Assembly: GCF_000383955.1 (NCBI RefSeq)
Contig: NZ_KB913013.1
Span: 1,580,277 to 1,644,276 of the forward strand
Reading direction: 5' to 3'
DNA from: Rudanella lutea DSM 19387
GTDB taxonomy: Bacteria; Bacteroidota; Bacteroidia; Cytophagales; Spirosomataceae
Length of the DNA stretch: 64,000 nt
This document shows positions 43,172-52,050 of this stretch, one piece after another. Every line of letters begins with the position of its first letter. Within the stretch, counting starts at the first letter, position 1. Both the position numbers and the translations under genes were made by a program. Below the pieces are notes generated by a model. It made no database searches, was not told where the DNA came from, and was given only the letters and a program-made list of their open reading frames with translations.

Positions 43172-45223
43172 ATGAATTCACTCCGACTATCTGGTCTACT
43201 GCTTTTGCTGTGTTGTTGGGCTATTCCATCGCTGGCTCAGTACACTATTCGGCAGCCCAACGCCATTCCGCTGCATGGCCTCTGGCACTTTGCCCTCGAC
43301 CCGGCCGATCAGGGCGAAACCGGCCGCTGGTTTGCCGACGATCAGCCCCTCAGCCGCTGGGACAAAGTCACGGTACCGCACTGCTTCACGGCCGATCCCC
43401 GGTACTTGTTCTACAACGGGAAAGTATGGTACCGTAAAGCGTTTGCGTGGCAACCCACCGCCAACAAGCGGGTGCTGCTCCATTTCGATGCCGCCTTTTA
43501 CGCCAGCACCATTTACCTCAACAACCGGAAGGTGAGTTCGCACGAAGGAGGTTACACGCCGTTTCATGTCGACATCACCGAGTTTCTGAAAGAAGGCACC
43601 AACACGCTGGCCGTTTCGGTCGACAACGACACCTGGAAACCCGGCAGTATTCCCGGTGCCAAGGACAACAATCAGGTCAACGACCCCTTTATGGGCTGGG
43701 TGAATTACGGCGGGCTGATTCGGCCGGTGTACCTGACGGTTGAGACGCCAGTGTACCTCGAAAACCTCAAAGTCGATGCCCTGCCCGACCTCGCCAAAGG
43801 AACCGCCGTGGTGCGGCTACGGGCGCGGGTGCGCAACACCACCGGGCAGGCCGTACAACCCAAACTGACAGCCTCGGTGAGCCAGCAGGGACGGCCGGTG
43901 ACGGTGAGCTGGAAAAGCCAGAACGCCAGTATCCCGGCCGGACAAACGGGCCTGATTGACCTCGAAACCACCCTCAAAGCCGCCGATGTGAAACGCTGGA
44001 GCCCGGATGCCCCTCATCTGTACGCGCTCACGGCAAGCCTTGCGGGCGATACCCTGCGTACCCGATTTGGGATTCGGAAAGTTGAGGTACGCAACGCTCA
44101 GTTGCTACTCAACGGGGAACCCATCAAAATGGCGGGCGGCAACCGCGTAGTCGATTACCCCGGTCTAGGCTCGCTCGAACCCGACTGGCTGATTGAGAAA
44201 GACATGCGACTGATGAAAGAAGCGGGTATGGAACTGCACCGGCTCACGCACTACACTCCCTCCGAAGCCGTGTACGACTGGGCCGACGAGCACGGGATGC
44301 TCATTATTACCGAAGCAGGCAACTGGCAGCTTACCCCCCGGCAGATGGACAACGACACCATCCGGGCCAAATTCCGGCAACAATTTCGCGAAATGGCCGA
44401 ACGCGACTGGAATCACCCCTGCGTGATTGCCTACAGCGTGGGCAACGAGTACCTCTCCGAACAACCCGCTGGCCAACGCTGGACCAAAGACATGATTGCC
44501 TACGCCCGCGAACTCGACCCCACCCGCCTGTACACCTTTGCGAGTATGCGGCTCAATATTCTGCCCAAAAAAGCCGAAGACGAAGCCAGCCAATACTGCG
44601 ACTTTGTATCGACCAACACCTACGGTAATCACGCCAACGTACTCAAACACATTCACGCGCTTTACCCCGACAAACCGATCTTCGTGAGCGAGTACGGCAC
44701 CCGCGCCGACGGCCCCAATGCCGAAGCCGGGCAGGTGGCCTATCTGGATAAGTTTCTGGCCGACATCCGGCAACTGCCCTACGTGATCGGGGCCTCGTGG
44801 TGGTCGTTCAACGATTACCGCAGCCGGTACCATGCCACCAACGCCAACGGATTTCGGCCGTGGGGGCTGGTGGGCCCTGAGCGTAACCTGCGCCCGTTAT
44901 ACACGGCCCACCAAACGGGCATGGCCCCGCTCACCGTGGCCAAAACCGACTGGAAACCCGGCCCCGAAGGCGTACACAGCCTGACCCTGCGCATTGCGGC
45001 CCGCGCCGATTTTCCGGCTTATCCCCTGCGGGCGTACCAACTCAAACTAAACGGCACCTCTTACACCCTACCCGACCTGCAACCCGGTCAAAGTACCGAC
45101 CTGACGGTACCCGTGCGGGGCTTCGACCCGACGGTTACGGTAGAGGTGCTCAAACCAACTGGCTTTTCGATTCTGTCACAAACCATTGATGTAACGCATG
45201 ATACGCGAACAAGCAACCGATAA
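43172..45223 (+). CDS. Glycoside hydrolase family 2 (beta-galactosidase/glucuronidase-like)
   Basis: 683 residues from MNSLRLSGLLLLLCCWAI; the signal peptide ends near PSLAQY, so it acts in the periplasm or outside. N-terminal jelly-roll sugar-binding domain (HGLWHFALDPADQGETG, VPHCFT, YGGLIRPVYL), then an Ig-like domain and the TIM barrel. The acid/base glutamate is E426 in AYSVGNEYLSEQP and the nucleophile is E507 in PIFVSEYGTRADG; FRPWGLVGPERNLRPLYTAH near the C-terminus is a common family segment. It would remove a terminal beta-linked galactosyl- or uronosyl-type residue. An upstream in-frame start would lengthen the N-terminus without a signal peptide, so I reject it. Confidence 0.92.
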   Translation: MNSLRLSGLLLLLCCWAIPSLAQYTIRQPNAIPLHGLWHFALDPADQGETGRWFADDQPLSRWDKVTVPHCFTADPRYLFYNGKVWYRKAFAWQPTANKRVLLHFDAAFYASTIYLNNRKVSSHEGGYTPFHVDITEFLKEGTNTLAVSVDNDTWKPGSIPGAKDNNQVNDPFMGWVNYGGLIRPVYLTVETPVYLENLKVDALPDLAKGTAVVRLRARVRNTTGQAVQPKLTASVSQQGRPVTVSWKSQNASIPAGQTGLIDLETTLKAADVKRWSPDAPHLYALTASLAGDTLRTRFGIRKVEVRNAQLLLNGEPIKMAGGNRVVDYPGLGSLEPDWLIEKDMRLMKEAGMELHRLTHYTPSEAVYDWADEHGMLIITEAGNWQLTPRQMDNDTIRAKFRQQFREMAERDWNHPCVIAYSVGNEYLSEQPAGQRWTKDMIAYARELDPTRLYTFASMRLNILPKKAEDEASQYCDFVSTNTYGNHANVLKHIHALYPDKPIFVSEYGTRADGPNAEAGQVAYLDKFLADIRQLPYVIGASWWSFNDYRSRYHATNANGFRPWGLVGPERNLRPLYTAHQTGMAPLTVAKTDWKPGPEGVHSLTLRIAARADFPAYPLRAYQLKLNGTSYTLPDLQPGQSTDLTVPVRGFDPTVTVEVLKPTGFSILSQTIDVTHDTRTSNR

Positions 45224-47510
45224 ACGTAACCTCCGAAACGTCCGGCATGAGGGCGATTTGATTGTAGTGGGCGGAGGGCTATCCGGCGTCTGTTGTGCCA
45301 TCACGGCCGCCCGGGCGGGCATTCGCGTGGTGCTGGTGCAAGACCGCCCGGTATTGGGCGGCAACTCATCGAGCGAGGTGCGCCTGTGGGTGCTGGGGGC
45401 CACCTCGCACATGGGCAACAACAACCGCTGGGCCCGCGAAGGGGGCGTCATCGACGAGATTCTGGTGGAAAACTGGTACCGCAATCCTGAGGGGAACCCC
45501 CTCATTTACGATACCATCCTGCTCGAAAAAGTAATGCAGGAGGCCAACATTACCCTGTTGCTCAACACGGCCGTGTACGATGTCGAAAAATCGGCGACCG
45601 ATACCATCAGCCTCCTGCGGGCGTTCTGCGCCCAAAACAGCACAACCTACGAGCTGGCGGCTCCGTTATTCTGCGATGCCTCAGGCGACGGTATCGTGGC
45701 GTTTCAGGCCGGGGCCGCCTTCCGGATGGGGGCGGAGTCGAAGGAAGAGTTTGGTGAAAAGTTTGCCCCCTCGGCCGATTATGGCGAGCTGCTGGGCCAT
45801 TCGCTGTACTTCTACACCAAAGATACCGGTCGGCCGGTGCGGTTTGTGCCCCCGGCTTACGCCCTGAACGACATCACGCAGATTCCGCGCTACCGCCGGT
45901 TCAACGCCAAAGAGTACGGCTGTCAATTGTGGTGGATTGAGTACGGCGGTCGGCTCGATACCGTGCACGATACCGAGCGCATCAAGTGGGAACTCTGGAA
46001 AGTGGTGTACGGAGTCTGGAATCACATCAAAAACTCAGGACAATTTCCCGAAGCCGAAACTATGACCCTCGAATGGGTAGGGACCATTCCCGGCAAACGC
46101 GAAAGCCGCCGGTTTGAGGGCGACTATATGCTCACCCAGCACGACATTGTGGAGCAGCGCACCCACCCCGACGCGGTAGCCTTTGGGGGCTGGAGCATCG
46201 ACCTGCACCCGGCCGATGGCGTTTTTTCCGAGAAACCGGGCTGCAACCAATGGCACAGCAAGGGCGTTTATCAAATCCCTTACCGCTGCCTGTACAGCCG
46301 CAACATCAGTAATCTGTTTCTGGCGGGCCGGATTATTTCGGCGACGCACGTAGCGTTTGGGTCGTCGCGGGTGATGGGCACAAGTGCGCACGTGGGGCAG
46401 GCCGTGGGCATGGCTGCGGCCCTGTGTCAGTCCGGTGAGCCGGGTCAGCGAGGACTATTGCCCCGCGATTTGGTCAATACCGATCGGATGCGTACCCTGC
46501 AACAGGAACTGCTAAAATCGGGCCAGCACATTCCGGGACTGGCCTTGCACGACCCCACCGACCTGACCCACGCGGCCACCCTGACCGCCAGCAGCGCGTT
46601 TGTACTGAGCCACCTCCCGCCCGACGGCCCGCTGCAACCCCTTGCCGACTCGGCCGCTCAGATGCTCCCGCTACCTGCCGGAGCCGTACCCCACCTGACA
46701 GCGTTTGTAACGGCCGAGGCCGAAACCACTCTCACGGTTGAGTTGCGCCGAAGCCAATCAAGGCCCGGCAACAAACCCCACAACCATACGCCCGACGTGA
46801 CCCTGCAAACCCTGACGGTCGAGCTGCGTAAAGGTCGGCAGGAGGTACAGTTACCGTTTAGTGTATCGCTCGACGAGGCTCAGTATGTATTCGTCTGTTT
46901 TATGAAGAACCCGCTTGTTAGTTTGCAGTACAGCGCCTTGCGGGCAACGGGCGTGTTGTCGGTGTTCAATAAAACCAATCCGGCTGTGTCGAACTGGGGC
47001 AAGCAGGAACCAACCGAGGATATTGGCGTGGAAACGTTTGAATTCTGGTGCCCCGACCGGCGGCCCAAAGGGCATAACATCGCCCTACGCATTGAGCCCG
47101 GCATCCGGTTGTTCGGGCCGGAGAATGTGCGAAACGGGCTGCAACGCCCCACCACTCAACCCAATGCGTGGGTAGCAAACCTCACCGACCCCAACCCGAC
47201 GCTCACTCTCACCTGGCCAACCAAACAACGTATCAGCCGTGTGGAGTTATCGTTCGATACGGATTTTGACCACCCGCTCGAAACGGTGATTATGCTCAAT
47301 CCCGAAACGGTTTCGCCGTTCTGCGTGCAGGACTACATCCTGTGTAATGATCAGAAAGAGCGTGTTTATCAGAAAACGGGTAATTATCAGGCTCGCAACA
47401 CCATCCGGTTCGACAAGCCTATTGAGACCAGCAGCCTAACCCTTCATTTGAAGACCCCTTCGGAAGCAGTTTCGGCAAGTTTGCTGGAAGTCCGATGTTA
47501 TGAGGGGTAA
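45198..47510 (+). CDS. Cytoplasmic FAD-dependent oxidoreductase paralogue (PF12831-like)
   Basis: 770 residues, no signal peptide; the GGGLSG motif is at residues 25-30, directly after a charged N-terminus, and QDRPVLGGNSSSEVRLWVLG follows. It is a clear paralogue of the secreted protein at 35335 (shared PGKRESRRFEGDY, GWSIDLH, IPYRCLYSRNISNLF and THVAFGSSRVMGTS). Residues about 430-770 form an extra beta-rich C-terminal domain (LETVIMLNPETVSPFC). The ATG lies 26 bases inside the end of the GH2 gene, so both are made together. It probably acts on intracellular sugar released by GH2. Enzymatic reaction unknown. Confidence 0.88.
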   Translation: MIREQATDKRNLRNVRHEGDLIVVGGGLSGVCCAITAARAGIRVVLVQDRPVLGGNSSSEVRLWVLGATSHMGNNNRWAREGGVIDEILVENWYRNPEGNPLIYDTILLEKVMQEANITLLLNTAVYDVEKSATDTISLLRAFCAQNSTTYELAAPLFCDASGDGIVAFQAGAAFRMGAESKEEFGEKFAPSADYGELLGHSLYFYTKDTGRPVRFVPPAYALNDITQIPRYRRFNAKEYGCQLWWIEYGGRLDTVHDTERIKWELWKVVYGVWNHIKNSGQFPEAETMTLEWVGTIPGKRESRRFEGDYMLTQHDIVEQRTHPDAVAFGGWSIDLHPADGVFSEKPGCNQWHSKGVYQIPYRCLYSRNISNLFLAGRIISATHVAFGSSRVMGTSAHVGQAVGMAAALCQSGEPGQRGLLPRDLVNTDRMRTLQQELLKSGQHIPGLALHDPTDLTHAATLTASSAFVLSHLPPDGPLQPLADSAAQMLPLPAGAVPHLTAFVTAEAETTLTVELRRSQSRPGNKPHNHTPDVTLQTLTVELRKGRQEVQLPFSVSLDEAQYVFVCFMKNPLVSLQYSALRATGVLSVFNKTNPAVSNWGKQEPTEDIGVETFEFWCPDRRPKGHNIALRIEPGIRLFGPENVRNGLQRPTTQPNAWVANLTDPNPTLTLTWPTKQRISRVELSFDTDFDHPLETVIMLNPETVSPFCVQDYILCNDQKERVYQKTGNYQARNTIRFDKPIETSSLTLHLKTPSEAVSASLLEVRCYEG

Positions 47511-47517
47511 GCGTGGC

Positions 47518-47650
47518 TGGTAGTTTTTGGTTTTTCGTTTGTGGTTTGTGGCGGGCGGGGGCTCCGGTTTTTGGTTGGCTGCATGAGTTAGCGGACCTAA
47601 CACCGGAGCGCCGGCCGCCATAAACGAAAAACTATAAACCCTAAACCATA
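47518..47650. repeat. Imperfect inverted repeat downstream of the FAD oxidoreductase
   Basis: A T/G-rich arm (GTTTTTCGTTTGTGG ... GGCTCCGGTTT) and a mirrored A/C-rich arm (ACACCGGAGCGCC ... AAACGAAAAACTA) form a long imperfect palindrome that may end transcription of the preceding gene. It resembles the 7-base-unit repeats elsewhere in the window in style but has a different base pattern. Confidence 0.45.
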
Positions 47651-47730
47651 CCCCCCAAAAAACCTTGCACGCACAATTTGATAACATAGAAGAGTATACC
47701 AGAACGAATCCCGGTATTTACAAAGGGGTG

Positions 47731-47738
47731 TACCTTTG
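47731..47738 (+). promoter_or_regulatory. -7 promoter box of TonB receptor gene
   Basis: TACCTTTG exactly fits the Bacteroidota -7 consensus TAnnTTTG, 30 bases before the preferred start codon at 47769. A good -33 TTG at the expected distance was not found. Confidence 0.5.
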
Positions 47739-47768
47739 TACGCCAACTTCCCGTCTCTCCGTTCTTCA

Positions 47769-50234
47769 ATGTCTCCGCTTATCCGTACTTTACGAAATCT
47801 GTTTGTCGGTTTAGTGCTCATGTCGGGCCCCGTACTGGCCCAAACCACCGTCAGCGGTCGGATTCAGGATAAAACCACCGATCAACCGATACCGTTTGTA
47901 AGTGTGGCCCTGTACCAATTGTCGGATTCGACCGCCGTAGGGGGTGCCATTACCGACTCAACCGGACAGTACCTCATTGCCAATGCCAGGGCTGGCAGCT
48001 ACCTCCTGCGAACCTTTTTTGTTGGCTACAAGCCCGTTTCGGTGCCAGTCACCCTAGTGCGGGGACAACCGCTCAACCTCGGTGTGCTCAAACTGGAGGG
48101 CGAGTCACGGATGCTTCAGGAAGTCCGGGTAGCGGGACAACGGTCAGACGTGGTAGTGCAGGCCGACCGGCAAACCTACCGCGCGGGGCAGTTTCAGTCG
48201 GCCGCCGGGGGTACCGCTACCGATGTGCTGCGTAACCTCCCTGGCCTTACCATCAATGCCGAAGGGGACGTCAGCCTACGGGGGGCCAACGGGTTTCTGG
48301 TGTTGCTCAACGGCAAGCCGGTACAGGCTAATCTGGGCACGCTGCTAAATCAGCTACCGGCCAACAGCATCGAGTCCATTGAAGTGATTACAACCCCCAA
48401 CGCCCGCTACGACCCCGACGGTAAGGCGGGCATCATTGCCATTGTCACCAAAAAGGGAGTTGATGGGGGTTGGTCGGCGCAGGTGAATGCGCTTATTGGT
48501 CTGCCCAGTACGTACGCGTTTGGCAATGCCCGCAACCCGGTTCGGTACAGCCCCGACCTGACCCTTAACTTCCGCTCGGCCCGCTGGGATGTGGCGCTGA
48601 GTTCGGCCTATATCCGCAACGACATTGCGGGCCGGCGGGTAGGCGATGTAAGCACAACCCTGGGCAACCGATTCACGCGGTTTCCGTCGGACGGGGAGCG
48701 TAGTTTCGACCGGTACACGTTTACCAACCGGCTCGCCATTGCCTACGTCCCGAACAAAGCCAACGCCTGGAATCTGGGTCTGTACCAAAGTCAACGCACC
48801 GAAGACCGCATTGCCGACATTTTTTACAACACCACCACCACGAACCTCAACACAGGCCAACTCCTGAGCGAGCGGGCGTATTTCAACAGTAATCTGGTTC
48901 GGAAAGGGGGGCGTTTTTACACCGCTAACCTCGATTACACACACACCTTTCTGGGCAAGGCAACCCTGAGTGCGGGGGCCTTGTACGAGTACGACCTGAT
49001 TGACGGCTTCACGGCCAACCGCAACCTCGGCCAAACCAATTTCCGCGATACACTTCAGTACGCTTACTCGACCACCAACCGGCCCATTCAGAATTTCAGG
49101 GCCAATCTGGACGGTAGCCTGCCCGTCTGGGGTGGCAAACTCGAAGGGGGGTATCAGTACCGGTATCAGGACGATGCGGGTAATTACCAGTTTCAACAAC
49201 AGGACGGCAATCGGCAGCCGCTGCTTATCGTACCCAGTTTTACGGGCCGCACGGCCATTACCAACCACATCCATAGCTGGTACGGGCAATTTGGCGCGGT
49301 GCGCAAACGACTCGATTTTACGCTGGGGCTCCGTTTTGAACACGCCCAGCGAACGGTACTGTCGCTGCCACGTAACGAAACCTTCCGGCTTACCCTGAAC
49401 AACCTGTTTCCATCGTTTAACCTGCTCTACAAACCGCAAACGGGGTTGGCACTCCGGGCCGGATTCAGTCGCCGGGTGCAACGCAACAGCAACTTTGCCC
49501 TCAACCCCCTGCCCGAACGCGAACACTCTGAAACGCTCGAACAGGGCGACCCAAATCTGTTGCCGGAGTTTATCAATCTGGCCGAGGTGGGCGTAACCAA
49601 AGAGGTGGGTCGGAGCACGCTCATCGCCACGGTGTACTACCAGGGTATTCAGAACGTGGTAAACCGGGTGAACCGGGTTTTTGCCGATACGATCCTGAGC
49701 CGGATTTACACCAATGCCGGACTGGCACAACGGCTGGGCGTTGAACTGGCCACCGACCTGCGGCTCACCAGGTCCTGGAAGGCATACCTCGGCGGCACCG
49801 TGTACCGCTACACCCAAAGCGGGCAGCTTTTTGCCAACGAGGTAATTTTTGATCGGGCGGCCTGGGTGTACTCGGTCAATGCCAACACTACGGTGCAGCT
49901 GACCCCTACCCTCACGGTTCAGGCTAACGTGAACTACCTCTCCCGGCGCATTACGGCACAGGGCGAAGATTCCCGGTTCCTGACGCCCAACCTCTCGGTG
50001 AAAAAGAGTTTATTGAGCTCACGGCTTACGATCATGGCGCAGTGGCAGAATATTGGGCTGGGTATTTTGCCCACCAACGAGCAGCGCATCACCACGCGGG
50101 GCCTTAACTTCTTCACCACCACCAACTACATTCAGGAGAAAGATATTTTCCTGCTTAACCTCAGCTACTCGTTCCGACAGGTCAGCAAGCGGGCCAAACT
50201 TCCCGGCAATGAGTTTGGGGATAAGGAGTTTTAG
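47769..50234 (+). CDS. TonB-dependent receptor with beta-barrel
   Basis: 821 residues from MSPLIRTLRNLFVGLVLMSG; the signal peptide ends at VLAQT. Residues about 23-100 are a carboxypeptidase-regulatory-like domain (TVSGRIQDKTTDQPIPFVSV), then the plug (ATDVLRNLPGLTINAEGDVS; LNGKPVQANLGTLLNQLPAN; YDPDGKAGIIAIVTKKG) and a 22-stranded-type barrel. This subgroup often transports siderophores, metals or peptides rather than SusD-presented glycans, as no SusD follows. It is convergent with DoxX and separated from it by a perfect inverted repeat. An ATG at 47736 would also keep the frame but overlaps the promoter. Confidence 0.92.
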   Translation: MSPLIRTLRNLFVGLVLMSGPVLAQTTVSGRIQDKTTDQPIPFVSVALYQLSDSTAVGGAITDSTGQYLIANARAGSYLLRTFFVGYKPVSVPVTLVRGQPLNLGVLKLEGESRMLQEVRVAGQRSDVVVQADRQTYRAGQFQSAAGGTATDVLRNLPGLTINAEGDVSLRGANGFLVLLNGKPVQANLGTLLNQLPANSIESIEVITTPNARYDPDGKAGIIAIVTKKGVDGGWSAQVNALIGLPSTYAFGNARNPVRYSPDLTLNFRSARWDVALSSAYIRNDIAGRRVGDVSTTLGNRFTRFPSDGERSFDRYTFTNRLAIAYVPNKANAWNLGLYQSQRTEDRIADIFYNTTTTNLNTGQLLSERAYFNSNLVRKGGRFYTANLDYTHTFLGKATLSAGALYEYDLIDGFTANRNLGQTNFRDTLQYAYSTTNRPIQNFRANLDGSLPVWGGKLEGGYQYRYQDDAGNYQFQQQDGNRQPLLIVPSFTGRTAITNHIHSWYGQFGAVRKRLDFTLGLRFEHAQRTVLSLPRNETFRLTLNNLFPSFNLLYKPQTGLALRAGFSRRVQRNSNFALNPLPEREHSETLEQGDPNLLPEFINLAEVGVTKEVGRSTLIATVYYQGIQNVVNRVNRVFADTILSRIYTNAGLAQRLGVELATDLRLTRSWKAYLGGTVYRYTQSGQLFANEVIFDRAAWVYSVNANTTVQLTPTLTVQANVNYLSRRITAQGEDSRFLTPNLSVKKSLLSSRLTIMAQWQNIGLGILPTNEQRITTRGLNFFTTTNYIQEKDIFLLNLSYSFRQVSKRAKLPGNEFGDKEF

Positions 50235-50238
50235 AAAC

Positions 50239-50302
50239 GATGAGTGATGAACGATGAGTTTGCTGACGCGCGAAGCTCATCACTCATCGTTCATCACTCA
50301 TC
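50239..50302. terminator. 20-bp perfect heptad-type hairpin between convergent genes
   Basis: GATGAGTGATGAACGATGAG at 50239-50258 is exactly complementary to 50283-50302, with a 24-base loop. It starts 4 bases past the TonB receptor stop and ends 11 bases before the DoxX stop, a good position for a bidirectional terminator. Confidence 0.7.
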
Positions 50303-50313
50303 ACTCATCACCC

Positions 50314-50709
50314 TTAACTCCTCTGGTTTGGCGTATGATTCAGGGCTAAGTAAAACGCAATGAGGTACACAACCTGGGTGGCAACCGTGGCCCAGTCCAT
50401 TTTGAGCGATGTACCAAACATAAGGACGGTCATCAGCAGACCACCGGCAAAATAGCCCCACCGACCAAACGGACTCCCCACCAGAATGGCCAGTCCAATC
50501 AGGATCTCGATAAAGCTCACGCTGTACAGAAACCCCTTCGTGACCACGTCGGGCAAGATTGTATCGCCAAACCCAGCCGCCATTTTATCCACCGTAGCCG
50601 ACAGATTGGGCAAGCGCACCGCTCCGTGCAGGAACATGTTGACCCCCAGCCCAATCCGCAAAATCAAGGCGGCTAACTGACCATTCGTAAGGCTGTTGTC
50701 CATAGGCAT
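50314..50709 (-). CDS. DoxX-family membrane protein
   Basis: About 131 residues; starts at 50709 or 50703 are equally possible (MPMDNSLTN). Four predicted membrane helices: LAALILRIGLGVNMFLHGAV, GFLYSVSFIEILIGLAILVG, WGYFAGGLLMTVLMFGTSL and VATQVVYLIAFYLAL. DoxX proteins are small inner-membrane proteins tied to redox or respiratory stress in several bacteria; a specific role cannot be derived here. The gene has no clear operon partner. Confidence 0.82.
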   Translation of the reverse strand: MPMDNSLTNGQLAALILRIGLGVNMFLHGAVRLPNLSATVDKMAAGFGDTILPDVVTKGFLYSVSFIEILIGLAILVGSPFGRWGYFAGGLLMTVLMFGTSLKMDWATVATQVVYLIAFYLALNHTPNQRS

Positions 50710-50835
50710 TGGTATTTTTTGGTTTGTCGCTACAACGGCCAAACCCGTTGGCTTAGGCAAAAAAAATTAGCGCATGGCATCAAACAACAGCATACCAATT
50801 CGGGGCTGGGTGCGTTGGTGAGGGCTTCTGAAGGC

Positions 50836-51888
50836 TTAAAATCCGAAGTCTTTGATGGGCTTGATGTCGTAATACGCCCGGATCTCCTCGGCGCTGGGTG
50901 GGTTTACGGGCCGCACAATCCGAAAGCCACAAAACGAAGCCGAAGTCATCCACCAGTCAGATTTGGGGCTTTGCGGGTCAATCACTTTCCAGGCCGGGTC
51001 GGAGCCCACGCGGGCCGCCGAGCGGAGCAACAGAGCATCGTCATCCCACGAGCCACCACGCACCGAGTTGGGATACAGCTTGGTGGTGGGCGCAAACGGT
51101 TCGTTTACCTTACCACTCGCTTTTTGGGCGTAGTAGTTCGGAATGTACTGGTCTTTGGTCCACTCCATCACGTTGCCGTGCATGTCGTACAGGCCCCAGG
51201 GGTTAGGTTTTTTCGTACCGATTTTCTTGTAACCGCCATCGCTATTGACTTTGTACACGGCGTATTGACCCAGCAATTTGGGGTCGGCCCCGAACGAGTA
51301 CGGGGTTTTGGTGTTGGCCCGGCAGGCATATTCCCACTCGGCTTCGGTGGGGAGCCGGTAAAAAATGCCGGTCTTGTCGTACAGCCACGCGCAGAATTTG
51401 ATGGCTGCGTACTGGGTCATGTTAATAGCCGGATACCCCGACCGGCCCATGCCAAACGACATATCCACGTACGAGGGGCTGGGGCGCGTGCTGGCGTCGG
51501 TTTTGCTCAGGTCGGCACCTTCGGGGTAGCGGGCCGCCATTTCTTTCTCGATGTTTTTGGTCGTGAACAGGTCGTAAATATCCCAGGTGATTTCGTACTG
51601 CCCCATCCAGAACGGCTCAATCTTCACCTTGTGCTGCGGTCCTTCGTCGGCTTTGCGGCCTTTTTCGGTGGCTGGGCTACCCATCATAAACTCGCCACCC
51701 GGAATAGCCACCATCGGGTACACCTGATTGCTGCCGCTGATGGCCTGGGTGTATGATTTATGGTCGGTAACAACGGGAGCGGCTGGTGAGGCCGGGGCGG
51801 GTTTGGTCTGGGCTACACAAAGCGCGACGGTGTGAACAAGCGAAAGCGTAAACAGAAGCTTCCGGGCAAACATAGGGGTACGAATCAT
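50836..51888 (-). CDS. SUMF1/FGE-sulfatase-family secreted protein
   Basis: About 350 residues from MIRTPMFARKLLFTLSLVH (other in-frame ATGs at 51903 and 51873); signal peptide ends VALCVAQ. Family segments: PGGEFMMGSPATEKGRK, FWMGQYEITWDIYDLF, YRLPTEAEWEYACRANTK, NPWGLYDMHGNVMEWTKD and VRGGSWDDDALLLRSAA, with FCGFRIVRP near the end. Classical FGE uses two active-site Cys to convert sulfatase Cys to formylglycine; the C-terminal copper Cys pair is not evident, and no sulfatase gene lies in the window, so it may have another role such as binding or an EgtB/PvdO-like reaction. Confidence 0.85.
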   Translation of the reverse strand: MIRTPMFARKLLFTLSLVHTVALCVAQTKPAPASPAAPVVTDHKSYTQAISGSNQVYPMVAIPGGEFMMGSPATEKGRKADEGPQHKVKIEPFWMGQYEITWDIYDLFTTKNIEKEMAARYPEGADLSKTDASTRPSPSYVDMSFGMGRSGYPAINMTQYAAIKFCAWLYDKTGIFYRLPTEAEWEYACRANTKTPYSFGADPKLLGQYAVYKVNSDGGYKKIGTKKPNPWGLYDMHGNVMEWTKDQYIPNYYAQKASGKVNEPFAPTTKLYPNSVRGGSWDDDALLLRSAARVGSDPAWKVIDPQSPKSDWWMTSASFCGFRIVRPVNPPSAEEIRAYYDIKPIKDFGF

Positions 51889-51951
51889 GCCGTTGATATA
51901 CATTCAGGTTTGTTCTCATTAAAGATAAAAGTACGACTGATTTCCTTGTTG

Positions 51952-52017
51952 TACCTTTGCCTAAAATACAAGGGCGTGCGGGTTACCCCCAACCGGCCCC
52001 TGCTTTTTAGGGCAGGG
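51952..52017 (+). promoter_or_regulatory. -7 promoter box and leader hairpin of ABC-F gene
   Basis: TACCTTTG (51952-51959) is a perfect -7 box. About 85 bases of leader separate it from the ABC-F start and include CCCTGC (51998-52003) pairing with GCAGGG (52012-52017) around 8 bases. The hairpin could be a weak attenuator, as is known for some ABC-F resistance genes, but there is no good T-run and no evident leader peptide. Confidence 0.4.
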
Positions 52018-52050
52018 TTTCGGTCCAAACGGCGCGCTCATCAGTTCATT

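Noticed and set aside
45198-47510. Annotation of the FAD oxidoreductase as xanthan lyase
   Set aside because: Such names are sometimes given to this family, but the sequence shows an FAD-binding Rossmann motif and no lyase fold.
48354-49817. Long minus-strand open frame, 487 codons
   Set aside because: It lies entirely inside the TonB receptor gene on the other strand and has no family features.
50836-51888. Sulfatase-activating role for the FGE-like protein
   Set aside because: No sulfatase gene in the window and the C-terminal Cys pair is not evident, so only the family is claimed.
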